A stretch of 56,885 bases of DNA, taken from NCBI GenBank assembly GCA_003762875.1, contig RIBL01000020.1, positions 1-56,885 on the forward strand, in the 5' to 3' direction. Below are positions 23,881 through 33,165 of the stretch, one piece after another (the first letter of the stretch is position 1; every line of letters begins with the position of its first letter). Position numbers and translations under genes: made by a program. Origin of the DNA: Muribaculaceae bacterium Isolate-110 (HZI). Its GTDB lineage: Bacteria; Bacteroidota; Bacteroidia; Bacteroidales; Muribaculaceae. The notes beneath the pieces are model-generated. The model was not told where the DNA came from. It was given only the letters and a program-made list of their open reading frames with translations, and did no database searches.

Positions 23881-24007
23881 CTGTTAAACTTATTTCTCTT
23901 TTTATAACATACAGCGTTTCCAATTGTTCAGAAACCAAATACAATAGCGAGTCTTGACTCTACCGAAGTATTGCCAAGGCTCGCTGACCTACGCCGCGAT
24001 GCGTGGA

Positions 24008-24421
24008 TTATAATTCTATGTCGTTGAACAGATTGCTCTCTATACTCATCACACAGTCGAGTGGTATGGATTGTTTGTCACAGAGTATAATCAGACCTTC
24101 TATTTCATCTATCTTCTTTATTTTCCCTTCTGTCTGACGATAGCTTCCACCCTGCTTGAGTGAATCCGGCTGGAAATAGGTTATCCTGATTGTCGCGTCT
24201 TTCTCTATCGCATAGACAAGTCGGCGGGATAACTTGTCAAGTTCCTCCGCTGACAGTTCCGGTTTCCCGGAGGTGAGTCTGGCGGTTTCGGCTATGGCGG
24301 CGTCATGTCCGGTCAAGGCGGCAAACGGCGCGAACTGGGCCGCACGGCTCTCCATCGACATGGGTGTCCGTGTCTTGCTCACATGATGCGGAAGATTGAT
24401 TATATCGTCATACCTACTCAT
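24008..24421 (-). CDS. YolD-like protein
   Basis: 137 residues. MSRYDDIINLPHHVSKTRTPMSMESRAAQFAPFAALTGHDAAIAETARL is the conserved YolD-like N terminus. A C-terminal beta domain (TIRITYFQPD..., GKIKKIDEIEGLIIL) follows. YolD genes are regularly coupled to UmuC/YqjW-type Y-family polymerases; here the start overlaps the end of the polymerase gene by 8 bases. Confidence 0.88.
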   Translation of the reverse strand: MSRYDDIINLPHHVSKTRTPMSMESRAAQFAPFAALTGHDAAIAETARLTSGKPELSAEELDKLSRRLVYAIEKDATIRITYFQPDSLKQGGSYRQTEGKIKKIDEIEGLIILCDKQSIPLDCVMSIESNLFNDIEL

Positions 24422-25898
24422 GGTGTCCTCCTATCTGTTGGTTACGGTCGCGCTGTGTCGCACCGTCGGCATAGTTAAGCCCTTTGAGAATGGCGTTCTT
24501 TCCAAACATCTTCTTGATTTTCATGACTGCCTCCTGCCTGCGCCGCTCCTTGGCAAGTTCGGCTTCCTCCGCTTCCTGCTGTCGCTTCAGCTCCTCATAA
24601 TCCGTGAAAAGGTCGAGCTGCATGGCATGTGGCTTTGATTTCACATCTTCCTCATGAATCAGGCGATTGAATGAGAGTGTCAGGCGTCGCACAAGCAGGT
24701 CAGGATTGATTATCCTGTCGTATAACCCGGCGACTTTCTCAGTCAGTATCTTTCCGGATGATGTCGGGCGCTCGATGTTGATTGTGCCGTGGGCATGAAC
24801 CGGAACCTGCCTGCCGTAATAGTCGGTCGTGATCTTGCCGTAATACTTTGCCCTAATCTCCGGTCTTGTCAGCGACTCTATATCGTAGCCAACGGTCAGA
24901 ACGAGCTGGTCGGTTACAAGGCGTTTGTCGATAAGATCGAGCGATACGCTGTCAGCCATCTCGAGCACCACATTTCTCGCTTGTGTCGAAGTATATGCAC
25001 AAGTCAGCACCTGACCGCTGCTGATACTCTTCGCTTCCGGACGATATGATTTCACATAATCCATTGTGACCGGTTCCCAACCCCAGGCATGGTCAATCAG
25101 AAGCTCGGCGTTCACTCCGAACAGTTTATACAGAAAATCCTCATGATTGATTGAGCAACGTGCAATGTCGCCCATTGTCAGGATTCCGTATGGTGCGAGA
25201 CGGCTGGCGATACCGCGACCTACACGCCAGAAATCCGTGAGCGGCGTATGCTCCCACAGTTGACGACGATATGACATCTCATCAAGCTCTGCGATACGGA
25301 CGCCGTCCTTGTCAGGCGGCATCTTCTTGGCGACAATATCCATGGCAATCTTGCAGAGATACATATTGGTGCCGATACCGGCCGTCGCGGTAATACCTGT
25401 CTCAGCCAATACCTCCCGAATCATCTTAATCGCAAGTTCATGAGCCGTCATGCCGTAGGTTTTGAGGTATGCTGTCACGTCCATTATCACCTCATCGATG
25501 GAATAGACGTGAATATCCTCCGGGGCGATATATCGAAGATAGACATTATATATCCGGGTACTGTACTCAATGTAGTGAGCCATCCTTGGCGGTGCGACAA
25601 GATAGTCAACAGCAATCTCAGGGTGTGAATCCAAGACCGCTTTCGAGTATGACTTTCCCTGCCGTCCACGTCGATAGTTTGCCTCCCGGACTTTCTGCAC
25701 CACCTCAAACAGCCGTGGTCTGCCCCCTGTGCCATATTCCTTCAGTGCCGGAGATACGGCAAGGCATATCGTCTTTTCCGTGCGCGACGCATCAGCCAAG
25801 ACAAGGCATGTGTCAAGCGGATCAAGTCCCCGCTCGACACATTCCACTGAAGCGTAAAACGACTTCAGGTCAATGGCTATGAACTGCCGTGGCTGCAT
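24414..25898 (-). CDS. Y-family (UmuC/YqjW-like) DNA polymerase
   Basis: 494 residues. FIAIDLKSFYASVECVERGLDPL (about 6-28) carries the first catalytic Asp, and HVYSIDEVIMDVT the second Asp-Glu pair. GTNMYLCKIAMDIVAKKM and the helix-hairpin-helix-like RVGRGIASRLAPYGILTMGDIAR follow, then the little-finger region (ARNVVLEMADSVSLDLIDKRLVTDQLVLTVGYD). Such polymerases carry out translesion synthesis. Mobile-element copies with YolD are common. Longer than DinB, matching YqjW/UmuC-type proteins. Confidence 0.9.
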   Translation of the reverse strand: MQPRQFIAIDLKSFYASVECVERGLDPLDTCLVLADASRTEKTICLAVSPALKEYGTGGRPRLFEVVQKVREANYRRGRQGKSYSKAVLDSHPEIAVDYLVAPPRMAHYIEYSTRIYNVYLRYIAPEDIHVYSIDEVIMDVTAYLKTYGMTAHELAIKMIREVLAETGITATAGIGTNMYLCKIAMDIVAKKMPPDKDGVRIAELDEMSYRRQLWEHTPLTDFWRVGRGIASRLAPYGILTMGDIARCSINHEDFLYKLFGVNAELLIDHAWGWEPVTMDYVKSYRPEAKSISSGQVLTCAYTSTQARNVVLEMADSVSLDLIDKRLVTDQLVLTVGYDIESLTRPEIRAKYYGKITTDYYGRQVPVHAHGTINIERPTSSGKILTEKVAGLYDRIINPDLLVRRLTLSFNRLIHEEDVKSKPHAMQLDLFTDYEELKRQQEAEEAELAKERRRQEAVMKIKKMFGKNAILKGLNYADGATQRDRNQQIGGHHE

Positions 25899-25908
25899 GA
25901 TGAAATTT

Positions 25909-26307
25909 TTATTTCTCCGCTTGCATGTCGATTATGTCAAATATTTCATCTTGACTGCGAATAAGGCTGATGCACAGAATACAGACGGCAAAACAGATGG
26001 GTGTGATATACCACCATTCGTTGGGCGCATCCATAGCTGTGATAATCAGAAAGTACAGTGTGAACCATCCGTTCATATAAGATAGCCATTTATTGATGAT
26101 TATCTTCTGAGGCTTCTTGACCCAAATCCATATTGAATAGCAGATAAAACACAACAATGCAATTGTACCACAGATTACCGGCAATAACATAGACTGAGTA
26201 TAAGCCATCAGCAAAAGGCATGTCACAATTGTAATCATAAGTGCATTGAGCACCTTACTTTCGTAAAATGCGCACAATCTGCGATGCCTGATTTTCCCTG
26301 TTTTCAT
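25909..26307 (-). CDS. small membrane protein
   Basis: 132 residues with four hydrophobic segments (VLNALMITIVTCLLLMAY, MLLPVICGTIALLCFICYSIWIWV, SYMNGWFTLYFLIITAM, WYITPICFAVCILCISLI). Located between the MmcQ-type gene (9 bases) and the polymerase gene (10 bases). Family unknown. Confidence 0.55.
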   Translation of the reverse strand: MKTGKIRHRRLCAFYESKVLNALMITIVTCLLLMAYTQSMLLPVICGTIALLCFICYSIWIWVKKPQKIIINKWLSYMNGWFTLYFLIITAMDAPNEWWYITPICFAVCILCISLIRSQDEIFDIIDMQAEK

Positions 26308-26316
26308 CTTTATAAC

Positions 26317-26676
26317 TTATTGTGTTTTCTTCGTTTTTGAATATTTCTCTTTGATTATATCGTAGGCACATCTGACACAGGAATATATCTCGCTGTCGGG
26401 CATATCCTCATTGAGATTCACTCTTAGCCAGAACTTCATCGCCTTGTTTACCGGAGTGGTCACGGCTGAATATCGCTCTGAAATCCTTGCAATCTCTTCA
26501 TCGGTGGAGCGGAACGACACTGATGTAAAATCGTCCATACCAGCCATGCAGAACATGTGACCCTGGACATAGAATACAAGTGTGGAATCGAAGCGCGGAG
26601 CAAACTTCCCGAAAGGTATCTTCTCCGTCACCCCGTCCATCGACAGGCAATAGTCGCGAAAGTCCTCAATATTCAT
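26317..26676 (-). CDS. MmcQ/YjbR family protein
   Basis: 119 residues. MNIEDFRDYCLSMDGVTEKIPFGKFAPRFDSTLVFYVQGHMF, KFWLRVNLNEDMPDSEIYSCVRCAYDII fit the MmcQ/YjbR family (double-wing DNA-binding fold, function unknown). Coupled by a 4-base overlap with the small membrane gene upstream. Confidence 0.82.
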   Translation of the reverse strand: MNIEDFRDYCLSMDGVTEKIPFGKFAPRFDSTLVFYVQGHMFCMAGMDDFTSVSFRSTDEEIARISERYSAVTTPVNKAMKFWLRVNLNEDMPDSEIYSCVRCAYDIIKEKYSKTKKTQ

Positions 26677-26906
26677 TTCCTTAGTCTGTTGATGATTGCA
26701 ATCACGAAGTGAACAAATATGCCATAAACCAGAGTCGCCAGCAATGCCATCCCTTCATTGATTATGATGATATGCGACAAAGGCATAGGCCATTCCGGTC
26801 GTGCCTGCTGAAAAGCAGCGACAATAGCGCATACCGAGAGGACGATGAAAACAACTATCATCGAAAGCGACGCAAATCCTAATTTATATCTGCCTATCTG
26901 TATCAT
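26673..26906 (-). CDS. small two-helix membrane protein
   Basis: 77 residues with two membrane segments (LGFASLSMIVVFIVLSVCAIV and MALLATLVYGIFVHFVIAII). 4-base overlaps at both ends show that it belongs to the operon. Function unknown. Confidence 0.55.
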   Translation of the reverse strand: MIQIGRYKLGFASLSMIVVFIVLSVCAIVAAFQQARPEWPMPLSHIIIINEGMALLATLVYGIFVHFVIAIINRLRK

Positions 26907-27124
26907 TTGAACACCTTGACCCGGCCAAAGAGATTGCCTCGTTTGACCTGTTTTCGATAAGCGGAATAAAATCTATAACAAAGACACGCAATGATTGCGG
27001 CACTGAATGGCTGCCACCATTCCATAGAGCCATTAACCACTCGTGCAGCTCTATCTGGAACACACAGAGCAGACATAATAGTCAGCGCAAGCCAGATATT
27101 GCGTTTTACCTTATTGGATATCAT
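26903..27124 (-). CDS. small membrane protein
   Basis: 73 residues with hydrophobic stretches (IWLALTIMSALCV and WQPFSAAIIACLCYRFY) and a basic tail. 4-base overlaps with both neighbours. Function unknown. Confidence 0.5.
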   Translation of the reverse strand: MISNKVKRNIWLALTIMSALCVPDRAARVVNGSMEWWQPFSAAIIACLCYRFYSAYRKQVKRGNLFGRVKVFK

Positions 27125-27543
27125 AATATTTTGATATTGGGATTGATAGATTTAAGCTGAGCCATGAAACCGTCTCTGTTTTTTGGCGAGATTTCAAGTG
27201 GAGCGAAACTTTTCAAGACGGAGCGGTCTGTGAAACTTATGGAAACCCGCTTGGTTGACATGGCAGCCGTTGAAAGAATCCCGGTTGTTTTCTTCACCGA
27301 CTTAATCTTGTCGATTGGCAGACGTGTCGGTCTAAAAAACATATACACCATAAGGCTTTTACCGTCTATCTCATACCAGCATCCGAACAAGCCAATGAGA
27401 CATAATGCAGTCAGACCTCCACATATAAACACGGCATACCACCATGGCATATCAAACGCAGTGAACCACATCGATACCGGAACAACAAGCAAACATAGCC
27501 ATGCCCACCAGTCTATTTTTGAACGATACACAGTCTTTCCCAT
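27121..27543 (-). CDS. bacterial PH-like domain membrane protein
   Basis: 140 residues: two membrane segments (WAWLCLLVVPVSMWFTAF and WWYAVFICGGLTALCLIGLFG) then a PH-like domain (WYEIDGKSLMVYMFFRPTRLPIDKIKSVKKT, VSISFTDRSVLKSFAPLEISPKNRDGFMAQL). This is the pattern of PF06713-type bPH proteins. Coupled to the next gene. Confidence 0.72.
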   Translation of the reverse strand: MGKTVYRSKIDWWAWLCLLVVPVSMWFTAFDMPWWYAVFICGGLTALCLIGLFGCWYEIDGKSLMVYMFFRPTRLPIDKIKSVKKTTGILSTAAMSTKRVSISFTDRSVLKSFAPLEISPKNRDGFMAQLKSINPNIKIL

Positions 27544-27555
27544 AGAGAGGTAGAG

Positions 27556-28011
27556 CTACGCCTTACAATAATTCTCGACAACATATAAATCAACAGAAAT
27601 ATGTTGTGCCGCGACCTTTTCCAATGTTTGTCTAACATCTTCCCAAAGAAGACCACCCAATCCGGCACCTATCGCAGGAAGAGCGATCTTGTCAACACCG
27701 ACACTTTCCGCAATTTCCATCATTTTGTCTATCGCGCTCTCAATATATTCGAGTTTAGCCTTAGTTCGCCATGTGGCTTGAGTCCCGAGGTTAAACACAT
27801 ACCCTGAGCCATAATTATAGGCATAGACATCTCGGGGATTAAACTCCCCGTTATCGCATAGTCGTTTGTATTCAAAATACATTTCCCGGAATTTAGCTTT
27901 AAACTGTAATGCAATTCCTTTGCCCATGGCTCCGGCACAATTGCATCCGTGGGCGTAACTCGTCACACCGGGAATCTTAAATATGTCACCGTATTCAATG
28001 TAATGTATCAT
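27556..28011 (-). CDS. macro-domain (ADP-ribose-binding) protein
   Basis: 151 residues. YAHGCNCAGAMGKGIALQFKAKF is the macro-domain binding loop, and ALPAIGAGLGGLLWEDVRQTLE the second. The short single-domain form fits the ALC1-like or TARG1-like proteins that bind ADP-ribose and remove it from protein or nucleic acid. Another ADP-ribose-type gene lies in the same operon (31232-32665). Whether it reverses an ADP-ribosyltransferase toxin, none of which is seen here, is inference. Confidence 0.88.
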   Translation of the reverse strand: MIHYIEYGDIFKIPGVTSYAHGCNCAGAMGKGIALQFKAKFREMYFEYKRLCDNGEFNPRDVYAYNYGSGYVFNLGTQATWRTKAKLEYIESAIDKMMEIAESVGVDKIALPAIGAGLGGLLWEDVRQTLEKVAAQHISVDLYVVENYCKA

Positions 28012-28017
28012 TAATGT

Positions 28018-29088
28018 TTATCTGATTTGAAATTCAACGTATGCCGTATCGCTCTTCTGGATTGGATATGGCGGATAACTGAATGTCTTGACAAGACGAT
28101 ATGTAGATGACGTGTCGGACAAATCATAGATCCACGGCTTCACGGTCAATTGGAAAGAACCGTCAGGTTTCACTGGGTAGCCGATAGCGTTGAAACATAC
28201 TTCAATGCCCTTTGTCTTATATTCCATATACTTTTCAGAGTATGGAGCCAGTCTCCAGCCTCCATCTGAGTCTATATCTATTCTATACCACTCCCCGGTA
28301 GTCAATTCCGTGTCACGATTATTTGTAAATTCCAAAATGAGAGAATCCACAGGAGTTTTGACCGGGTCGGGGCCGACAATTCTCATTGTCATTCCCTCAG
28401 CTGTGGCATAACTCTTCTGCGGCATTAAATCCGGAATCTCTATTCTCTCTCCAAGGAAATGCGGTTGCTTGCCAAACCAGATATCAAGCATCATCTTGTC
28501 GCGGGCAAGCCATTCACGAATGGCAAGACGAGTGCGTACCCATCTTCCGGCTCTCAACGGTGCTGAAACGGCAACAGCTTCAATTCCATTGGCTTCGGCA
28601 AGATATAACGCCCTTGCATTATGGTCTGCCTGAGATATGATAGTCAGTGAATCGCATCCGAAAATCTCTTTCGCCCGAACAACAGAATCAAGTGTGCGGA
28701 ATCCGGCGAAGTCGAGAATGATTCTGTCCTCCGGAACTCCATGAGCCATAAGTGAGTCGCGCATAGCCGTAGGTTCGTCATAATCCTTGGTATGATTATC
28801 ACCGCTTGCTATGATGTAATCAACTTTTCCGGCATGATACAGCTCAGAGGCTGTCTTAATGCGGTTTGTAAAATATGAGTTCGGTCGACCCCATTTGTTG
28901 AGTGGATTTGTGCCAAGCAGAAGTGCCACCTTGTTGTGTGGTATAGAATCTACCGAAGTGTAGATTTTCCCTTCCGCAGCTCTCTCCACCTTAACATTGG
29001 CATATACCGTAAAGATTATGACCAGTAGCAGAAACGCTACGAGACTGAGAGTTATCCGTTTTATCAGAATGTGTGATTTATGATTCAT
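28018..29088 (-). CDS. SanA/ElyC/YdcF (DUF218) family envelope protein
   Basis: 356 residues. An N-terminal membrane anchor (ITLSLVAFLLLVIIFTVYANV) is followed by the DUF218 domain: VALLLGTNPLNKWGRPN, YHAGKVDYIIASGDNHTKDYDEPTAMRDSLMAHGVPEDRIILDFAGFRTLDSVVRAKE and TIISQADHNARALYLAEANGI. This is the SanA branch. A C-terminal extension of about 130 residues (ITNNRDTELTTGEWYRIDID...), looking like an immunoglobulin-type fold, is not usual for SanA. SanA-like proteins affect cell-envelope barrier function. Overlaps the recD2 start by 4 bases. Confidence 0.78.
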   Translation of the reverse strand: MNHKSHILIKRITLSLVAFLLLVIIFTVYANVKVERAAEGKIYTSVDSIPHNKVALLLGTNPLNKWGRPNSYFTNRIKTASELYHAGKVDYIIASGDNHTKDYDEPTAMRDSLMAHGVPEDRIILDFAGFRTLDSVVRAKEIFGCDSLTIISQADHNARALYLAEANGIEAVAVSAPLRAGRWVRTRLAIREWLARDKMMLDIWFGKQPHFLGERIEIPDLMPQKSYATAEGMTMRIVGPDPVKTPVDSLILEFTNNRDTELTTGEWYRIDIDSDGGWRLAPYSEKYMEYKTKGIEVCFNAIGYPVKPDGSFQLTVKPWIYDLSDTSSTYRLVKTFSYPPYPIQKSDTAYVEFQIR

Positions 29089-31220
29089 AACGGGCTTTTG
29101 TTTAGCCGCTCTTTGAGCTTGGTGTTGCGCTTGGAGACGGTCTGGTTGTGGATGGCGTATGCGAGGGCTTTGGTGGTGCCGACGAGTACGCAGATTTTCT
29201 TGGCGCGGGTTATGCCGGTGTATATGAGGTTGCGCTGGAGCATGACAAAGTGTTTCATCGTCACAGGCATCACCACAACCGGGAACTCCGAGCCTTGGCT
29301 CTTGTGGATGGTTATGGCGTATGCAAGAGTCAGTTCGTCAAGTTCCGACACGTCATATTCAATGACACGCCCGTCATATATAACGGAAAGGGTGCGCTCC
29401 GCCGTATCAACGGCACTGATAAATCCGATGTCGCCGTTAAACACGTTCTTGTCATAGTTGTTGCGAATCTGCATAACCTTGTCTCCCTGACGGAATGTGT
29501 AGCCGCCACGAGTCAAGGCTGGTCCTGTGGGATTCAGAGCGGTCTGCAACTCTGTGTTCAGGTTACCGGCACCGACATTGCCCCGCTGCATCGGTGTCAG
29601 CACCTGTATCTCTTTCGGCTTGTAGCCGTATGTCGTTGACAGTCGGTCACGCACAAGACTGACTATCAGTTGCGGAATCGTCTCCGCATCCTCAGCCTTG
29701 ATAAAGAAGAAATCGGTGTTCCTGCCGTTGCTGATATTAGGGAACTGTCCGGCATTGATGGCGTGTGCGTTCATCACTATACGGCTCGACTGCGCCTGAC
29801 GGAATATACGTGTTAGTCTTACCACCGGAATCTGCCGTGAGTCGATGATGTCTCGCAGCACGTTTCCGGCCCCGACACTCGGCAACTGGTCGATGTCCCC
29901 AACGAGTATCAGACGCATATTCTCAGGAATTGCTTTCATCAGATTGTAGAAAAGCATGATGTCGATCATCGAGCACTCATCCACTATCAGCACATCACCC
30001 TCCAACGGGTTCTCATCATTGCGCTTGTAGCCGTCCATCGGGTTATATTCCAGCATACGGTGAATCGTCTTGGCTTCCATTCCGGTAGCCTCGGTCATGC
30101 GCTTGGCGGCTCGTCCGGTCGGTGCGGCAAGGACAATCTGTTTCCCTTTAGCCTTGAAAGCAGCGATAATGCCCTGTGTCGTGGTGGTCTTTCCAGTTCC
30201 GGGACCACCGGTCAGTACCATCACCTTGGAATCTAAAGCCTGATTAATTGCCGCCTGCTGCACCTCGTCATATACAATCCCGGTAGATTGCTGTGCGCCG
30301 TAAGCCAGTTCCGGCTCAGCCGCAATACTGTCGGAGACATTGCTTGCGAGCAATGCTATCAGTCGTTTTGCCGAACTGTTCTCGGCATGATAAAAGGGAG
30401 GGAGATAGACCACCTCATTGTCCGCTATAAGGTCGTTGGCGGCAATCATTTCAGCCATAGCTTTGCGTACAGGCTCTTCATCTGCTTGTAGCAGTTCCTT
30501 AGCCGCCGTCACCAACTGTTCCGGTTCTACGAAAACATGCCCCTCTTCGGCAAGCTGATTAAGGGTGTATAGGATACCGCTCCGGCAACGGCGAGGGTCG
30601 TTGTTTTCATATCCCATCTTCGACGCTATACCGTCGGCGGTCTTGAAACCGATTCCCCAGATGTCATCGGCAAGTTTGTAAGGATTCTCCTTGACAGTCT
30701 TGATAGCCTCCTTCTGATACTGGCGATAAATCTTGGCAGCGTAAGCCGTGCTCACGCCATAGCCCTGGAGGAACACCATCACCTCTTTGATGTCCTTTTG
30801 CTTTTCCCAGCTTTCGCGTATCTTCCCCATACGCTTCCTGCCGAGGCGCGGCACCTCCAGCAATCGCTCAATGTCATTCTCGATAACGTCGATTGTCTCC
30901 AGCCCGAAACGGCTGACTATCGCCTTGGCATACACCGGACCGATACCCTTGACAAGTCCACTGCCGAGATACTTCTCGATACCGTAAATCGTGGCGGGCA
31001 TGACCTCCTCCCACGACTCAACGACAAACTGCTGACCATAGCGGGCATCGACTCTCCAGTTGCCCTCACAAAGAAGCACACTGCCCACCGGCACATCAAG
31101 CAACGACCCGGTCAAAGTCACAAGATCTTTATAATCCTTGACCTTGACTTTCATCACCGACCATCCGTTCTCCGGATTCTGGTAAGTGATATGCTCGACC
31201 ACTCCTCGCAGCTTCGTCAT
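29085..31220 (-). CDS. recD2: RecD2-type ATP-dependent DNA helicase
   Basis: 711 residues, normal for RecD2. An N-terminal OB-like and helix-hairpin-helix region (YLGSGLVKGIGPVYAKAIVSRFG) precedes the motor: Walker A VLTGGPGTGKTTTTQGI (mid-protein), DECSMIDIMLF (motif II), LVGDIDQLPSVGAGNVLRDI (motif III) and TLAYAITIHKSQGSEFPVVVMP plus LIYTGITRAKKICVLVG near the C terminus. A 5'-3' helicase without RecBC partners. Encoded in the same operon as the Y-family polymerase. Confidence 0.92.
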   Translation of the reverse strand: MTKLRGVVEHITYQNPENGWSVMKVKVKDYKDLVTLTGSLLDVPVGSVLLCEGNWRVDARYGQQFVVESWEEVMPATIYGIEKYLGSGLVKGIGPVYAKAIVSRFGLETIDVIENDIERLLEVPRLGRKRMGKIRESWEKQKDIKEVMVFLQGYGVSTAYAAKIYRQYQKEAIKTVKENPYKLADDIWGIGFKTADGIASKMGYENNDPRRCRSGILYTLNQLAEEGHVFVEPEQLVTAAKELLQADEEPVRKAMAEMIAANDLIADNEVVYLPPFYHAENSSAKRLIALLASNVSDSIAAEPELAYGAQQSTGIVYDEVQQAAINQALDSKVMVLTGGPGTGKTTTTQGIIAAFKAKGKQIVLAAPTGRAAKRMTEATGMEAKTIHRMLEYNPMDGYKRNDENPLEGDVLIVDECSMIDIMLFYNLMKAIPENMRLILVGDIDQLPSVGAGNVLRDIIDSRQIPVVRLTRIFRQAQSSRIVMNAHAINAGQFPNISNGRNTDFFFIKAEDAETIPQLIVSLVRDRLSTTYGYKPKEIQVLTPMQRGNVGAGNLNTELQTALNPTGPALTRGGYTFRQGDKVMQIRNNYDKNVFNGDIGFISAVDTAERTLSVIYDGRVIEYDVSELDELTLAYAITIHKSQGSEFPVVVMPVTMKHFVMLQRNLIYTGITRAKKICVLVGTTKALAYAIHNQTVSKRNTKLKERLNKSPL

Positions 31221-31231
31221 TTTCGTCCTAA

Positions 31232-32665
31232 CTAATATTCAAATATCCATTCCATACTATCCCATGGGTTCCATTTGGCAAAGAGGGTATTGATATAGAA
31301 TACGACTCCAAATCTTTCAGACCCAAGTCTTTTTGCCATTGAAATCAGTTTGGGATTGTCAAAACTATCAATAGCTTTCCTTCCATCATCTATCCATTTC
31401 CCAAGATTATCCATCTGAGTTTCAAAGAAACTCCGTTCTCCGTCCCAAAACTTTTCTTTTACAGTCCCTTTGAACGCATCCGGACATCTATCCTCAGTTG
31501 AATAACAGGAATAGTATTTGAATAAATCTGTCAGCGAAGGCCATTCCCGCTTTATAGACGAAATTATATCATGTAAAGGTTCATCTATATTCTTATCGAA
31601 GCCATTGCCTTGAATGTCCTTGATGATGAAATCCCCATTGTCGTAACGGAATCGAAATCGTCCGAGTATAAATCCACTACGGCACAGATATACCCAACCA
31701 TTATCCTTATAGAAACTGAATCTATGCTCCCAATCAGGAGCAAAGGATTTCAAAATACGGCGGTGGATTTCACCACTCACTCTCAAATTGTTGAATCTAC
31801 TTTCTATATGTGTGTAGGTATGTCTTTCAATATTAGTACGGGAATCATTTTTTGCCCAGAACACATTGACCCAATTTAATTGTTTCTTAATGCATTCAAG
31901 TTCACTACAATAATCCTCATAAAGAAACTCCGGAATTTCCAATTGAATCGGACTCTGATGTTTGTGGTCATACCTCTCTTTTATGAAATATTGTCCACAC
32001 CCATACATCGCAGCCGCGATCATTCCGGTCAGTGCGCAGTTTAGCCGGAGATCACCGACCATCCTGACTGCATTATGAATGGCACTTCCGAAGTCGAAGG
32101 CTTTATTAAAGCTATCCCATGCTCTGAAAAGATAACTCAAAGACTTTCCGGTCTTAGTTCTCCATTGCCAGTCTTTAAAGCAACCATGAAAAACGCCTCC
32201 CAGTTCTCGCCAAACCTCTTCCTTAGTCCAGCCCAGTCTAAGAAGTGTCAGCATCTTGGAAAGGAACATTGAAGCATACATCTCCTCTTTATCCATTCCA
32301 AAATCTATTCTGTCGCGTTTTCCTGATTCCCTGTCAAACCAATAACTATATGTACCTTGACGCATCAGGAACATGCCAACACCGACATGATGTTTCCACA
32401 TATTAGGGCAAGCAATCCATTCCTTTACTTCTTCTGACAGTTCAATATGCTCATGACGTTCAGCACTCCATAAATGGGCAATAAACTGTTTTAATCGTAA
32501 GTCATCATTCAGATGATTCCACTCACAAACTGCCTTTATTGTCCACAATACAGCCACGCTCAACTCGGAAACAGTTGCATCTTTACCAATCAAGTGAGCA
32601 TAAAACTCATCCTTGTCTCGCAAATAAGAAGAGGCTGCGAGATCACCTATAATGGCTCCAAGCAT
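31232..32665 (-). CDS. ADP-ribosylglycohydrolase-like protein, catalytic motifs degenerate
   Basis: 477 residues. The start MLGAIIGDLAASSYLRD is the classic ADP-ribosylglycohydrolase opening, and 'FDFGSAIHNAVRMVGDLRLNCALTGMIAAAMYG' (about 190-225) matches the family's 'AI..A...GGDSDT.aai.G.iaGA.yG' motif except that GGDSDT is replaced by VGDLRLN. The TDDT magnesium site near the N terminus is also not present as such. The C-terminal 240 residues are unlike the family and I cannot place them. So it has probably lost hydrolase activity and may bind ADP-ribose or do something new. First gene of the operon running to 24008. Confidence 0.6.
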   Translation of the reverse strand: MLGAIIGDLAASSYLRDKDEFYAHLIGKDATVSELSVAVLWTIKAVCEWNHLNDDLRLKQFIAHLWSAERHEHIELSEEVKEWIACPNMWKHHVGVGMFLMRQGTYSYWFDRESGKRDRIDFGMDKEEMYASMFLSKMLTLLRLGWTKEEVWRELGGVFHGCFKDWQWRTKTGKSLSYLFRAWDSFNKAFDFGSAIHNAVRMVGDLRLNCALTGMIAAAMYGCGQYFIKERYDHKHQSPIQLEIPEFLYEDYCSELECIKKQLNWVNVFWAKNDSRTNIERHTYTHIESRFNNLRVSGEIHRRILKSFAPDWEHRFSFYKDNGWVYLCRSGFILGRFRFRYDNGDFIIKDIQGNGFDKNIDEPLHDIISSIKREWPSLTDLFKYYSCYSTEDRCPDAFKGTVKEKFWDGERSFFETQMDNLGKWIDDGRKAIDSFDNPKLISMAKRLGSERFGVVFYINTLFAKWNPWDSMEWIFEY

Positions 32666-32683
32666 ATTGAATATAACTTCAGC

Positions 32684-33061
32684 TTAATGTTTACGTCTAT
32701 TGGTTCCGACCGCGTTGTAGATTATCCTGACAAATGGGCCGCCTGACACCTTTTCACCACATTTATAGTATCCACTATCTGTTTTTCCGGAAGTCTTTTC
32801 AAATTCCTCTTTTAGAACTTTTGCTATCCTTTCTTCTCTTTCTTCTGCTCTTGCAGCCTTCTTGTTAAGAAAATATGATTTAATGTCTTCCGGAAATAAA
32901 TTATGCTCCGTTCTCAAATGCCGTTTTCTTGAAGGATACTTTATCCACGCTCCACATATAGTACACTTGTAACATGAGTTTACTATATTGAGCCGTTTTT
33001 CCTTCTCCGCTTTTGAGATTCTTCGTTTCTGCTTTTCTATTTCACGAGATTTCTTACTCAT
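32684..33061 (-). CDS. basic protein with C2H2-like zinc finger
   Basis: 125 residues, very rich in Lys and Arg. SCYKCTICGAWIKYPSRKRHLRTEHNLF (about 29-56) has Cys-x2-Cys and His-x4-His spacing like a C2H2 zinc finger. A basic coiled segment (KKAARAEEREERIAKVLKEEF) follows, with further Cys and Lys at the end. Nucleic-acid binding is likely. It lies 18 bases before the degenerate ADP-ribosylglycohydrolase gene. Confidence 0.55.
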   Translation of the reverse strand: MSKKSREIEKQKRRISKAEKEKRLNIVNSCYKCTICGAWIKYPSRKRHLRTEHNLFPEDIKSYFLNKKAARAEEREERIAKVLKEEFEKTSGKTDSGYYKCGEKVSGGPFVRIIYNAVGTNRRKH

Positions 33062-33165
33062 ACATTAAGCTCGAATAACAATGGACTATTAGTAGTATCA
33101 GTTACATCAGTCATAATCTCGGATTTAATTGCATATGACATCAGTCCCTTAGATACTCGGGGTAT

